From Hexactinellida sp. DTS-2022 (Eukaryota; Porifera; Hexactinellida), in assembly GCA_028753945.1 (NCBI GenBank), contig JAPNXP010000007.1, forward strand, positions 62,001 through 126,000: a stretch of 64,000 nucleotides of DNA, in the 5' to 3' direction. The position numbers and the translations under genes are program-made. The notes beneath the pieces were generated by a model that had not been told where the DNA came from, did not search any database, and was given only the letters and a program-made list of their open reading frames with translations. Below, piece by piece: positions 10,892 to 41,800 of this stretch (positions are counted from its first letter, which is position 1; each line of letters opens with the position of its first letter).

Positions 10892-12318
10892 TCACGAGGG
10901 GCTAGGGGATCTGAGGATCAGGAATGGGACCCTTGGGTTGGATAAATCTAACACCCTAAGGTACTGTGCCCCCAAGTAGCTAACTGAATTGCATCTGCCG
11001 TTATCCGTATGACATCCATTCAGCGAGAAGTATAAATACAGGTTCTTCTTATTGCTCCTGTTTTCAACTTCTCTCCTAGCTAGATCCCCTATCCCCAGGC
11101 CTATCCAGGTGTGTCCGTTATGCGGCGTTAGTTCCAGTCCCGTGGTGTCCATTGCGTAGCAGTACTGATGCTTCCTCCTCTCCTTATGCCCGAGACACAC
11201 CCGTATAGAGTCCCCCTCTGACTTGTTGAGCTGTCTCACCAACTCGTGGTTGTATAACGGTATCCATAGTGTGGCTTCTGTGTGGGGCGAGTAGTGCTCT
11301 CGCAGGGCCGCGCGGGAGAGAACCAGCCGGTAGATGTGCTGGTACATGGGCTGCGTCAACTGGATCTGGTTTATGTCTATACGATAGAGATACACATGTT
11401 AATATACATACACACATATACACATGTTAATATATACACACACATATAGACGTGTTAATATACACAGACACATATAGATATATAGACATGTTAATATATA
11501 CACAATTACACATATTTAGACATGTTAATATACATACACATACATATATAGACACGGTAATATATACAACAGACACGTATAGACATACGTATTAATATAT
11601 ACAGACATGTATAGACATACGTATTAATATATACAACAGACATATACACATTAATATATACAGACATGTATATTGTTACATTAATTTATACAACAGACAC
11701 AATAGTAGTCTTATTGGGATTTGTATTTAGTTTATAACATACTGTGAACTCTCGTTATAACGAAGTCGGATATTACGAAATGGAAATTTTCTCCCAGAGC
11801 ACTAAATGCATTAATTATTATCCGCTTATAACGAATATCCGGATATAACGAAGGGATTTACATAAATTGAATTGTATGTATCCCATATTAACTGTAGCAA
11901 AATTAGTCAGGTTGTACCATACTACAGTACTAACCAAATTGGTAAGGTCAGAATATGCCTGTATCTAGTTGTCCTATGACCGTATCTTAGTTCCATATGG
12001 AACTAACTACTCACCTTCGAACACAGAGGCACTAAATGCGGTAATAGAGTCAGTGGTCTCGCTATCCCGTATCTCCCTGTAGGCCTCTATAAGGTAGAGG
12101 GAGGAGGGCGAGGTACCAAAGTCACGGGACACAGGTTCGATTCTAGAATATTCCACGGACTTATCAGCCTCTCTGTCGCCATCCACGGTGTTTAGCCGGT
12201 CCCATAACTGTCTGGGATTCATTGTAGCCATTTGTGGTTGGTTTGTAAGTGGTGGGAGAGATCTGCACCAAGTAAGACTCACAATTTGTAGAACAATAAC
12301 AATATATAGCAACAGCAT
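10892..12318 (-). CDS. Secreted TGF-beta-propeptide-like protein without a ligand domain
   Basis: Two minus-strand exons, 12015-12318 and 10892-11376, encode 262 residues. MLLLYIVIVLQIVSLTWC is a signal peptide. The body resembles the latency-associated propeptide of TGF-beta ligands: an early helical part ending SLYLIEAYREI, then RLVLSRAALREHY, WIPLY, a HTWIGLGIGDLARREVENR block that fits the W-x-x-x-x-V-x-x-v-v-x-x-W segment, a strand ending FSLNGC, and the closing PFLILRSPSPS. This similarity is by pattern only. The frame stops directly after it, with no RXXR cleavage site and no cysteine-knot domain, and I find none on this strand downstream to 10260. So it may be an orphan propeptide-like secreted protein or an incomplete gene. 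A TATA box lies about 30 bp upstream. Confidence 0.55.
11395..11700. repeat. Degenerate AC/AT-rich minisatellite in the TGF-beta-like gene intron
   Basis: Irregular units of about 30 bp built on ACACATATAGACATGTTAAT repeat some ten times. The array begins about 15 bp from the splice acceptor of the minus-strand exon 2 (11377-11378). A family B element follows at about 11741-11860. Confidence 0.7.
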
Positions 12319-12347
12319 TTTCAGGTTAATACGGACACTGCTCTAGT

Positions 12348-12356
12348 CTATTTATA
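12348..12356 (-). promoter_or_regulatory. TATA box of the TGF-beta-propeptide-like gene
   Basis: The minus strand reads TATAAATAG about 30 bp before the ATG at 12318. As with two other minus-strand genes here, a start about 25-30 bp downstream would leave almost no 5' UTR. Confidence 0.5.
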
Positions 12357-12359
12357 CTC

Positions 12360-15249
12360 GATAGTCCAATCGATTGTATGTTGTATTGACTCTACTAATA
12401 TTGTTGTTGTTGTTGTTATTGATTTGTTTAGAACGATCTTTCCTGGCTACTCGACAGGACGCTATACATTCTGAGGGTAACACGGTTTGTACTTGTGGTT
12501 GTTTTGTCCGCTCACTATTCTGTTATGTGGTAGCTATATAGACACAGGGCCATAGATACCATTCAGAGCATATGGTATGCATGCGTGCCATACTGTCTAA
12601 TGACAGCTGGTGCTATATCTGTACAAATGTTTTATTGAATTTAGCGCCGCAAAAATGCAAGTTAATTAATTATTATATGCTGCTAATTAATTTAATACTG
12701 CATTTGTTACTAATTAATTTAATATTGCTTTGTGGACAAGTGTTACCATAGTAACGATCAGCAAATGCTATGCATTTCTCTGGCGTTACAATCCTGCTAT
12801 TATTAGGGACTCTTTTCAAACGCAAATTCCCTGAAAATTATACCCCCTCCTGTCCTATATCACGCTTTTTAATATGTTGTAGTACAAAAATGCGGATTAT
12901 CACACCTTGGTTAATTAACTAATTAACACCCGTCCCCTTGGAAGCGTTACGTAGCACTTGAACGGCTTTAACAATCCGTGTTTACAATAGACACATCGTC
13001 TGTTAATTGCAGTAATTATGTTAGTTATCCAATATCGCTAATACAATATTATCACTACCTGCCTACTCGTTGATTACATTGGAATTTATATTGGTTTATC
13101 TTATAAGTATATTGGTTTATCTTATAAGTATATTGGAACCGTTAAAGTGATGGGTAACAATTAACTAATTATACATGTAACGCCTTTTAGTTAATTAGTA
13201 ACCAATCTTATTATATGGTTCTCTTTTGTTTAATTAAGGAACTTTTATTCTTATTTTACATTCTGTCTAGTTTTTATTACCATTTGCATAGTAACAAATT
13301 ACTTGTTATATAATGTTAATAATTTAATATTCTATTATAGATAATGTTATAGAGACATCATTTTGTCACTCAATTAATAACTTTAATTATAATAACTGAT
13401 TGGTGCAATTATTATATTAGGCACATTCAGCTGAATGAATTCCATCGTGGCTATTCAGTTGCTATGCACATTGTTAATTTGGCTATAATGCAATCAGGAT
13501 AATCTCCTAATTAGCACAGCTTGGCACCTTCGTGTCTCTTTTATAATTCAATTATTCTAATCTTTAAAATCACGCAATCTCTCTATAGCGCTTATTCGTT
13601 AATAGTTTCTCAAAATTCGTAATCTAATATAACGTGGGTAGCGGATTAGCTATTTGAATTACTTTTAGGAAATTGTTTATTTGAACTTTCACCGATAATT
13701 GCATATTTATTAGTTACTAGCATGTGGAGCTTAAATGGTAGACATTACACACCAAATAAGTACTGTAAGTAAACAACAACAACAACAATATACAGAGATG
13801 AAATAGTGGACAATCTACTTCGTTAAATTCGAACATTTGTCCGAGACACAGCAATTACTTAAAACACACCCATTCCCTGCTTATAACTATCTCTCATAGC
13901 AGGAATATGCTACTGTATTATTCTGTACATGATGTTTCTCCTATCTGATTATAATGAGGAAGCTCTGCTAGATAGTAACTGATACCAATTCTACTATTTT
14001 GGAAACCCAAGGGGGCATTTTGTACCCCTCTGAAGGGGTCTATACGTCTATTATTCTAGGAAATACTATGCTTTATACAGGTTTCATCCAGGCAATATTA
14101 CTTTGTGCATATATTAGTAGGGATGCCTAATTTACACATTTTGTATCAATTAATGGCATTTAACTCGAGATTGTTCAAGATAGAAATATACTACAAATTT
14201 AACAATATTTCCTTTGTCCCGTAAAAACTTGTTAAATGAGTCTAAACACCATGAGACGTTCATGACATGGCGAGAAATCCAAAATTGCAGCCTGTGCCGA
14301 AAGTATTTTCCTTTGGAGGCACTACTAGTTACCCAACCACCAAAAGGTAGTGCCTGCAAAGAGAAATGCCTCGGCACAGGCTGCAATTTTTTTCTATCAC
14401 CGGGGTTTTCTAACTAATTGGTTTATTCTAACTAACTATATATTCTAAATTTGATGTATTTCAATCGGTTTTTTTCTAACTATCGAAATTTTTTACTCCT
14501 GATTTTGTGGACTGTTTGTTCGTCTTATCCGGAAATTCGTATTAACCGTGTTCCTACTAACGAGGTTATACTGTAATTGCATGCTACATTTCATTCTACT
14601 GTAGTTGCATTACATTATACAGTTGTGTCCTGTAAGTTGTTAATTAGGAATTAGTATACGCACATCTCAGTTATATACTGATTATGTAGCTTTACAAGCA
14701 AGGAATTATCCGTAGCGCGAGACACTCCTTTTGGAGCATGATTTTTGGAAAATTTGCATTTAGGAGCGCTGTAATTTAGGCGTATGAAAATTTGATCAGA
14801 CGAGGATTAGGAGCGAATTTACAAATGGCTGTATAATACACTGTTTACAAGCTGTGCTCTATAGTTTCCAAACAGGTGCATTGGCATGTCTCACAACTAC
14901 AATTGCATACTAATACAAACTCCACCACTTACTATACTGACACTTAAACTGACCCACAAATGTAACTAATACTGTAACACGATCCCCCAATAGGCCACTA
15001 TACATATCTATGTCACATTACTGTTGCTATAGTTAGAATGGCTGCAGGATATTTAGTGGAGTCTAGACACCAGAACCTTTGTTACCGAGCCACTAAGTTA
15101 GGATAAACAACAACAACACCAACATACTATAGAGATTGTGTCTAATTTGTTTGGGTTATCATATATACCGCATACTTGTAATGTGTGTAATTAATATTAT
15201 AATTGCTGTAATCTATAATTACTGACAGAAGATAGCTAATATAGAGTAT
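12360..15249. other. Non-coding stretch upstream of the clathrin gene
   Basis: About 2.9 kb, AT-rich, between the divergent TGF-beta-like and clathrin genes. It holds a family F element (about 12820-12985), a palindrome with AAATTGCAGCCTGTGCCGA arms (14281-14392), a family A end (14520-14575) and a family E copy (14697-14851). I see no convincing ORF, TATA box or RNA gene. The clathrin promoter must lie in the right part. Confidence 0.6.
14697..14851. mobile_element. Interspersed repeat family E (GGAATTATCC..GGAGCGCGAGACGCTCC)
   Basis: A 150-185 bp element that starts AAGGAATTATCCAGGAGCGC, carries the hairpin GAGACGCTCCTTTTGGAG, a GGCGTATGAAAATTGGATCA block and ends TGGCTGTATAATACACTG. Other copies are at about 10601-10777, 21625-21807, 35862-36034, 43373-43804 (interrupted by other repeats), 59102-59285, 61053-61232 and 62509-62592 (partial). 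No A/B-box pair was recognised. It is probably a MITE rather than a tRNA-derived SINE. Confidence 0.7.
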
Positions 15250-32283
<17,034 letters not shown>

Positions 32284-32828
32284 CTATCTATAGTTCCTGT
32301 TAGCTCTCTAGTGTGTTAGTGTGTGTATGTAGATATTAGGACTCTTATATTGTACTAGACTATATTAATGATATGTAGGGTATAACCCGTGTTGAAATAA
32401 CACCTCTCTATAAGGAACTATGCATTATATGGTTCCAATATATAGATAGGTGTCACTCGCTTAATTATATGGGATGTTTATAATTTGGAGGTTAAATATA
32501 TCTATAACATATTTAATCCAAATTTAGTCAATATTCGTAAAAGCATTTTATCTATAAAGGAGCCACTGTCGCTCCAATAAGAGCAACTATTTTGTTCACA
32601 ACTTGACTGTATTTATACTTTTCGTGCTACTGTATCACAGACAGAATAGCAGGTGTTATTCTCTGTATAGTCTAGTTTAGTTCCACTTATGTGAACACCT
32701 ATCAATTAACTTCGGCTAGTTAATAATTAATGAAGTAATCTGGAACATATTTAATCCAACAAGTTTTAGAAATAGCATCTTATCTATAAATATACAAACA
32801 AAATAATAACAACAACGGTAATAACAAT
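32284..32828. other. Convergent gap between clathrin and cadherin genes, with an inverted copy of the window's first repeat
   Basis: About 540 bp between two stop codons. The segment at about 32395-32600 is an inverted copy of positions 1-150 (shared blocks include CATATAATTAAGCGAGTGAC and TTATTGGAGC), so both belong to one dispersed repeat family. Nothing else is recognised. Confidence 0.6.
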
Positions 32829-35800
32829 TCAAACATCGTATATATTAAAGCTCCTTATCAACCGCTTCCCCTGAATGGAATGTGTTTCCTCTGGTTCGAT
32901 GGGATTGGAAATGGGCGGGCTATAAGGACGGTAATCACGGGAGGGCATCGTGTTGCTATGGTGATGGGTAGGAATGTTAGCACTAGGGAATGTGTGAGCT
33001 CTGTGGTTAGTTGGGTTGTAAACAGGTGTTTCTAAAGACAACAACAACAACAACAATAAATAAATACTGTATACAGTCAGGTTCTTTTACAAAAAATTGT
33101 GTTCATAATAGAGAGACTTCATAATAAGCGAACTCAACTTAATACAAACCCTATGTAAGTTGTTATGCTGGGACCATATGGCTTGTTCATAATAAAAAAA
33201 ACTTCATATAAGCCGACAAAATCTTGTTCATAATAAGCAGATCTGACTGTACTATTGTTAATGTACACAATCCGATTGGCTCAGAGGAACTACAGATCAT
33301 TGGATACTCAGATACACGGACCAGTTCTGATCATCATAGCCTTACATTCCTATTCCCTCAATAGTAACCAGGGAAATTATAGATTCAACCACATAAGTGG
33401 CCGTTCTAACGTTACGTAACGCTTCCAAAGGGCGAGGGGGTAAAAATAACGTAACTTTTGAACGGCATTTAAGGTGTTAAAAGAGATGTTAGAAGCTAGC
33501 AGTAAAATTTCCACAATTATACCATAATTATTTATTTTTGAGTAATTCTCGAATAATTCATAAATTAGTCAACTTAGGTTAGAAGGGATGTATAAGTTAC
33601 CTGTGGGTCGTAACTCCATCATTTGATTGGTGTGTGGATAGTTGACCATAGGAGGGGTCACAGACCGCATGGTAGCAGGCAGGGGACCGCTTTTAGGCGC
33701 CAGATTAGAGCGTAGGCCCCTCATCAGCTGATTGGTTCTCTCTCGGAGGTGTCGCAAGGGCCGGGGGCCCTCTGACCCGAGGGAGAGGGTGCGGGGGGGT
33801 TTGTATTCCCAAGTGCTTGTGTGTTGTTGTTTCCGGTCTCTATAAAGGTGTTAAATAACAATAACAAAATACCGTATTCCCCTAATAAGCGCTGAGTCAG
33901 TAAATACGGTACATAAGGTCCCCTGGTGTCCGTACTAACGAGGTTCTACTGACAATACAGTGAATACACTCACCTCTTACTTAGGAATCTGAACAGTAGC
34001 CATAGTAGGAACGGCAGTGCCACAAGTGCCAAGAATAGAATAACAACAACAAGCATTATCATAAGGAACACTGCATTAACTTCGCTACAGTTAATCCCGG
34101 TATACATTAGTGTGCAAATGCACGAATAGGAATCCCGTCCGTCGATACACTGGCCCCCGTTATGACAGGTGAGAGCGTCACCCAAACACTCGTCCCGCTC
34201 TTCACACCTCTGTGTGCCCGAGTTGTACTCCTTCCCGAGCTCACACACACACCTAGAGTACGTAAACAACAACAACAACAATAATAATAACATCAAGAAT
34301 CAAAATAATAACAAGTATAACTAGTATCATAACACATAATAATAATAACAATAACAACAACAATAATACAGTCGAAACAGGTTTTTTCTAACTAACTATT
34401 TATTAAATGTGTAAGAAAGTCCAAATTTGTTGTATTTTCAACGGTTTATTCTAACTACGGTATCGGATTTTTCTTAATATATTTCCATGCAAAGAATTGG
34501 TTAGAAAAACCTGTTTCGACTTTGAAGTATTAAAAATGTGCTGTCATTGATTATAAAATCTAAAAAATCTAAAATTAAAGCTGTGCCGAACGTTTTTGCC
34601 TTTAGAAATTTAATTTCCTCCAAATTAGAACACTTATAGACCTGTTGTATGTTAGTTTGCTAACATTACAGCTTTGCTACTATTATTATGACCATGTCAT
34701 TGATTATATTTAAGATCTAAAAATCTAAAATTAAGGCTGTGCACAATTACAACAGCAAAAACAACAACAACAACAACAACACTCACCTTATGCCTGTCCA
34801 GACAGGAACACAGGTTGTCCCCAGGGGACAGGAAGTGGCCCCACAGCTCCCGAAGTCATCGCACCCTCTCTGCACCTCTCCTAACACCTCTGACGTCACG
34901 CCGAACTCTCCTCTTATTCCCCGGGCAAGCGGCAGCTCCCGCCCTGCCACTATTACGCCACTCAGACACCCTACACACCTCAGTTAATATAGCCTTATAA
35001 CCCTATTAGTATAGCCTATATACTCACATTAGTATAGCCTAGTAAACCTATTTGTATAGCCTAGTAACCAGGATTAGCAACTATTAATATACCCTACATA
35101 CTCACGTTAATATGCTCTACACACCTCAGTTAATATACCCACGATTCCCAATCTTTTTAAACCGTGAAAATATTTGCTATTTACTCCGCTTATAATGAAG
35201 TATTTTTTAATTAGTAATTTCAATTTTTCTAGCGATTTTAACCGTAGACATACTGTGGCTTAATTATAGTATGCTTCTGTTAGACGAGTACATTTCTAAT
35301 GCTTGTGGTTGATTAAGGATTCGTACAAATCTAAAACTTTGGCTGTGCCATGAGAGTTACATGTCCCTTATTGGGACACAAGTTAGTTCCGGTCTCACCT
35401 GAGAAGTGCTGAGAGGTGTCAGTGTACCTCGCCAGCTGTTGGTCCCATTTCCCGCCTAAAAACAGCTGTAGCGGCGCATTCGATAGCAGCCACGGAATCT
35501 GATTGGTTAGCTCCACCCAGTGAGTCGCGTTACCCGCCTCAGTTTCTATAAATAGACTGAGTCCCTCTCGCGACAGGGTCACGTTAATTCGGAACTGAGA
35601 GGCGTTAGTTACGGTTACAGGGGCTGTGGTGTCCAGATATGTGACTCTAGGGGACAGGTGTCGCCCTAACCGGAACCTAGGCTTGCCACCAGACACCTAA
35701 TATTGAACTAATAATACTGAGGTGTCTAAAGCTTCTAACAATAGTTCCTAGCAAGGAAATAATAAATAAGGAAATATCCAGACATAGGCGCCGATAGTGC

Positions 35801-38800
35801 CGATTTGGGCGGGTCCGGACCCGCCCAAATTTTAGAGGAAATCAAAAGAAATCGGCGCCAATGTATCCAGGAGTGCGAGACGCTCCTTTGGAGTATGATT
35901 TTTGGAAAATATTAATTAGGAGCGCTAAATTTTGGAATCTTCTCCTATACCGTAGCATAAATTTGTAATTTAGGCGTATGGAAATTGGATCATAACAGGA
36001 TTAGGAGCGCATTTACAAAAGGCTGTATAATCAGTGCTTAGGTGTTTATATATTCTAACACTTGCCTCTAGTATAGCATAGTTTAACGTGTCTCTTGTTG
36101 TCAATATAACTCCTTCGCCAGATCTCGTTATAACCTGTACCTCTATGCTCTGAGCTAGTCCCAATCTCCTACCGTAGAACTGTACCTGAGAGGGCCAATC
36201 CTGCCCCCCCTGCCTAAGTCCCCTATCGTACTCCCTGTAGAGAGTCCTGTTTATAACGGACCAATCCGCTAGCGTTCTGAGGTGTGTCTCAAGGGTAAGG
36301 TTACTCAGCTGGAAAGATATCCCGCCTTTTCCTCTTAGGGTCACAGGCACAGTTTCTATTTATAGAATAGTATATAGTAGGGCTGAAACGAATTCACAAG
36401 GAATTTAGAGTATTTATAGAACTAGCTGTGTACAGTGGATACCGGATACAGAACATTGTCGGGAACTGCATATAATGCTCTTATAACCGACATAAAGTAT
36501 ACAGGGTATATGGCAATCGTTTTCCAATATGGTGTTCTTATAACCGGCATAAATTATACAGGGTATATGGCAACTGTTTCCCAATATGAAGTTATTATAA
36601 CAGCATCTACTGTACTAATACAGTTGAGGTGTGAGAATGTGATTACTCACCTATCTGGCAGGTATCCCCTGTGTGTCCCTTATCGCATGCACACATGTGG
36701 TCTGTGTATAGAGAGACACAGGCCCCGTGTCCCGAGCAGGGAGGTGTCAAGTGGCAGCTGGGGTCCTGTCGACACTCTCCCAGAGCTGTCACAGCTGACT
36801 CCACCTAAGGACACATTGCATTACATAGCACAATACATAGCAACGCTCTATGCAGTAGAACCTCGTTAGTACGAACACCAGGGGAGCGTCAATGTGTTCG
36901 TATTATCCAGAATTCGTATCAACCAATATCATTTGTATGGAAAAGGCTTTGAAGGGGACTGAAATAGTGTTCGTAAACTAACCTGTCTGAGAGAAGTTGC
37001 TCTTGAGAGGGACACTAACTGTCCATTAACACTCAAATTCCTTAGAGCCCCGGTGTAGTCAAGGAGAGAGGTGTTGCCCAACAGGAACCCAGCGTAGGTG
37101 TTAGTTCCAGAAAGTTCTATATTTAGATTTCCGAACGGAGACAGTTCTGATAGATGATTGGTCAGTCCTCCGATTGTGAGGGGAACCGAGACCGAAGGAA
37201 GGTCACTAAGAATGTAGCATATTATGACCATGGATATACAGTATTAAAAGTGTACTGTCATTGATTATAAAATGTAAAAAATCTAAAATTAAAGCTGTGC
37301 CGAACGTTTTTTCTCCTCTAAATTAAATTACCTCCAAATTAGAACACTTATATACCTGTTGTTTGATAGTTTGCTAACATTACAGTTTTGCTACTAATAT
37401 TATGACCATGGATATACAGTGTTGACAATTATAATATATAAGGATTTCTGGACCATTGAACGACTTCGTTATAAGCAGGTAACTGATTGGCCATACGGAC
37501 ATTCCATACTTACATTTGTGTAGCTAGGGTAGCCTGTCTGAGCAGCCCGACTCTGTCCAGGGAGTCAGTTTGGGCGCCAGAATGTGGCGCGTTGTCGTCA
37601 ATCGTGAGAGACGCAAACCCTGACTGGAATAATAGTAAACAACAACAACAACAAGAAGTGTGAATACAGTAGACTCTCGCTCTCGTTAATAGGAACACCA
37701 AGGTGCAAGGGACCGTCGTAATATGTTCGCAATAGCCGGAATTCGTATTAACTGGAATTCATATTAACCTGAATTCGTATTATCCGGAATTTGTATTAAC
37801 CGGAATTCTTATTAACTGGAATTCGTATTATCCCGAATCCGTATTAACTGGAGTCACTTGCATACACTTATAGGCTAGGCTAGTACTGGCTAACAACTAT
37901 AGGTACAGTATGAATGCGCATACGTGTATTGAGCTCTTGAGTGTGACGCTATGCCACTTGTCATCTGACACGTTAGCAGTGGGGAATATCTCTACGTAGT
38001 CTGACCAACCAGCTCTCAGAGTGGATCTAGCCAGGTAGTGCAGGGAACTATTAATCAGTTCCAGAATAAGGAATGTGGATCCTTCCTGGAGATAAGCTAA
38101 CAGTCCGGAATGTACACTAGTGCGCATGTCGAATGACAGCTGTATATCTGCCCGTCGAGACGGCGTGTTTACGAGAGCTGATAAGGTGTTAGTTCCAAAT
38201 TGGATATAGGAAGTGGCTTTAAAGCATAGGGCTGATGTCTCACAAGTGGCGCCTAAACAGAGGTGTTACAATATGGAACTAAACCAGGTGTTTCGACCTG
38301 TGATCCCAAAGGATTTGTAGGGAGTCACAAACGAATATTTTATTAATTAAATGTATTCGTTCATTCATACAAATACATACTGTATCATCAATGTATTACA
38401 ATGTCTAACATATAATCTTTCTGAAGACATTAAGCTTGATAGAAAGTCTCATTCAATATAATACAATTGTCAAACTGCATATATCTAAAGATTCTAAACA
38501 AATATAATACATTTATACTCACCCACAAATCCATTTGGACAGGAACAGTTGAAACCGGTTTCCCCATTGACGCAGGTTCCTCCGTTCCGACAGGGGTTTA
38601 TCCCGGAGGGGGGGCAGAACCCGAGGTACACCTCACACCTCTGTCCGGTGTAGCCAGGGGAACACACACACCTGAATGTGTCCCCTGAGTCCAGGCAGAC
38701 ACCCTGCGTACAGGGATTGGAGGCACACACACTGAGGGGCGTCTCGCAGTTCCGACCTAGCGAATGCGAGAGTTTCATTATACTGGTGTATAAGAGAATT

Positions 38801-41800
38801 ACTAATACCATGGATATACAGTGTACAGTCAATGATTATAATATAAAATCTAAAAAATCTAAAATTAAAGCTGTGCCAAACGTTTTTTCAACTGTTGTTT
38901 TATAGTTTGCTAACATTACAGCATCGCTACTATTATTATGACCGTGGATATACAGTACTAAAAGTGTACTGTCATTGATTCTAATATAAAATATAAAATT
39001 AAGGCTGTGCCTATCCTACCTGTGAATAACTTCTGACAGAAACACACATACTCTCTCCTCACGGGATAGAAAGTGCAGAATCCCTGGTTCATACATGGCG
39101 TCGAGTCTGTACAGGGGTTAAACCTCCTCTCACAGGAGTCCCCTGTGTACCCCTCGCGACAGAAACAGACAGCTGTTATGCTAAAGCTAAGCTGGTTAAA
39201 GAGGTGTGAACTGTTCCTCACAAAGCTGTCATTTGATAGGACACTGACTTTATCAGTGCAGTCACCTTGAATGCAGGGGTTGTTCTGTTTACAAGGGGAA
39301 ACCCTAGTCAGGTTAAGCCCCGGGGATATATTAGGGAGTCGGCCAATCAGCTGTGAGAATAGAGAATCAGCTGATAATAAGGCGCCATCCTCCGCTGCTC
39401 GTGCTGAGAGCAGAACTCTGAGATTCGGTTGGTCGAGTGGGGAGGGAGCGAATGACCATATATGGAGTTTGAAGTTGGGAGAAACAGCTGTTAAGAATGT
39501 GTCGTATATTCCACTCAGGAACTGTGACTGTTCTAATCCGGACACTTCAACAACCAGAGAGCTATTTATAGTATCACCAGACAAGAGACTCGTATCTACA
39601 CTGACATGCGATTGGACAGACACCCTAGTGTCCTGAGTGAGCAATTGGAATGTGAATACATTCTCTGTTAGCGGAGCTGTGGCGTACAAGTGGCAAGTTG
39701 TGTCGGTAGAGGTGACAAGAAATGGAATTGATTGGCCAGGAATTGAGCATTTAATTGCGAAGGTATCTTGATCCGTAACAATAGAGGGACCTAACAGATA
39801 AACAAACAAGTAAACAGTCAAACAAACAAACAAACAAACAAACAAACAAACAGTCAAACAAACAAACAACTTACCAATCAACAAGGGTACCGTTTGATTG
39901 GCCAGGAAGCTAGTGACAACATTCCCGTATTGGGATTTAGGCGGGGTATCATCTACGTCACTAACTGCAATCGAGACTGTAGCCGAGGCTGACAGCTGAT
40001 TGGTCATTGCCCGGTCTCTAGCTACCACTGAGAAAGTATAAATAGCAGTGCTCTCTCGATCCAACACTCTATTCGCGATCACAACTCCCGTCTCGGAGAC
40101 GACGAAGGGAACTGATTGGCCAGGTGACAACTGGAACTGTATTTCCCCGTTAGTTCCGGAGTCTCTGTCTGTGGCTCTCAGCTGGAGAACGGAGCTTCCG
40201 GATAAAGCGTCTTCTGACACCTCTCCTACAGGGAACAGCAGCTGTGATACAAATCCCATCAATTGATTCAAAGTTTATTTTGAAAACCTCAATGATTAAA
40301 TTTCTCGATAATAATTTTCAATCCCTTCAATAAATGTACAGTAGAACCTCGTTAGAACGAACACTATTTCAGTCCCCTTCAAAGCCTTTTCAATACAAAG
40401 ATACTGGTTAATACGAATTCCGGATAAGGCGAACACATTTGACGGTCCCCTACTGTTCCTACTAACGATATACCACTGTATACTAACGAGATAGTAGTGA
40501 CTCCAGACATGGGGTCAAGCCCTTTCAAAAGGGCTTAAGTCCAAGCCCATCCCTAATCAGAAGGGCTTAAGCCCAAGCCCTTTTTCAAAAAGGGCTTAAG
40601 TCCAAGCTCAAGCCCTTAATAAAGGGCTTAAGTCCGGACTTAAGTCTTTAACTCTAATTATTTAGAAATCCATACCGTATTTTATTGAATAAGTGCCTTG
40701 AAAAGAGCTTGAAAAAGGGCTTGAAGCTCATCTATAAAGGGCTTAAGTCCAAGTCCGGACTTAAGCCCTTTTATTAAAGGAGGACTTAAGTCCGGATTTA
40801 AGCCCTCTCAAAAATGGGCTTAAGTCCAAAGGGCTTAGCCCCATGCCTGAATTTAATTTATATACTAACGAGGTACACCTGTATACCTGTGAGACTATCT
40901 GTCTGGAACACAGGGACATTGTCGTTATAGTCCAGCACCCGTATGACCAGCTCTACGCTGGCTGTCAGCTGTGGGATGGCTCTGTCTGAGGCTGTCACAG
41001 AGAGCCGGTACATACGCTCCCGCTCGTAGTCCAGGCGAGACGCTAGCGACACTACTCCCGACTCGGGGTTTATGCTAGCCACACTGTTGGCATCCATGGT
41101 GTATCTATAGTATAGTATAGAATAATACACAGCTTATTCCATAAATAACAAATTCATAAGTACAGTAAACTCTCGCTATACGAAATGGATATTTTTAAAT
41201 GCATTAATTAATGACCGCGTGTAACGAATGGATTTACAGGTCCCGACAAGCCTGTAGCCAAAAAGTGATAGTGGATGAAAAATTGGGACCATAGGGCTTT
41301 CATCCTGGCAAAGATTTTCTGCGCGCCTGGATTAAGTTTGAGCTCGCTTTCAGGCGCCTAAAATACTTAATTTGTATTACTTCAATGGGAGCATTTCTCG
41401 ATTTTCGCGCGCCTAGAATAGTTTTTTGTCAAAATTCCGCGCCTGTATAAAACCCTGATTCCTAACAAAAATTGTTCATATTAAGCAGACGGGATATTAT
41501 CCACAATATACAGACCTGACTATACAACTTATAATTCTATAGTTATATACCTACCTGACTATACAACTTATAATAATTCTATAGTTATCTACCTACCTGA
41601 CTTCCCCGGCGAACCCCTCATCCCTGTCCTCCGCTACCAACTGAATAACAGCTGTTCCCACATCCGCCCTCTCCGACACCTCCACAGAGTACGCGCTCTC
41701 TCGGAACACGGGACTGTTGTCGTTAATGTCCGTTAGGGTCAGGGTGACCTGTCCCCTAGAGGAGAGGGGAGGGGTACCCAGGTCTGTAGCCTGGATACTC

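Noticed and set aside
14697-14851. tRNA-derived SINE hypothesis for family E
   Set aside because: No convincing A box and B box at proper spacing and no oligo-A or simple-repeat tail; hairpin ends fit a MITE better.
39780-39875. Continuous reading frame through KLFVCLTVCLFVCLFVCLTV inside the cadherin ORF
   Set aside because: It is an intron (GTAAGT...TTAG) made of AAAC simple repeats that happens to stay open; splicing gives LIGPSIVT in phase.
40225-40271. Earlier start for cadherin exon 12 at the CACAG acceptor (40242)
   Set aside because: It would require a different donor for the previous exon; the acceptor at 40226-40227 keeps phase with the strong GTATAC donor and aligns with the other cadherin repeats without a gap.
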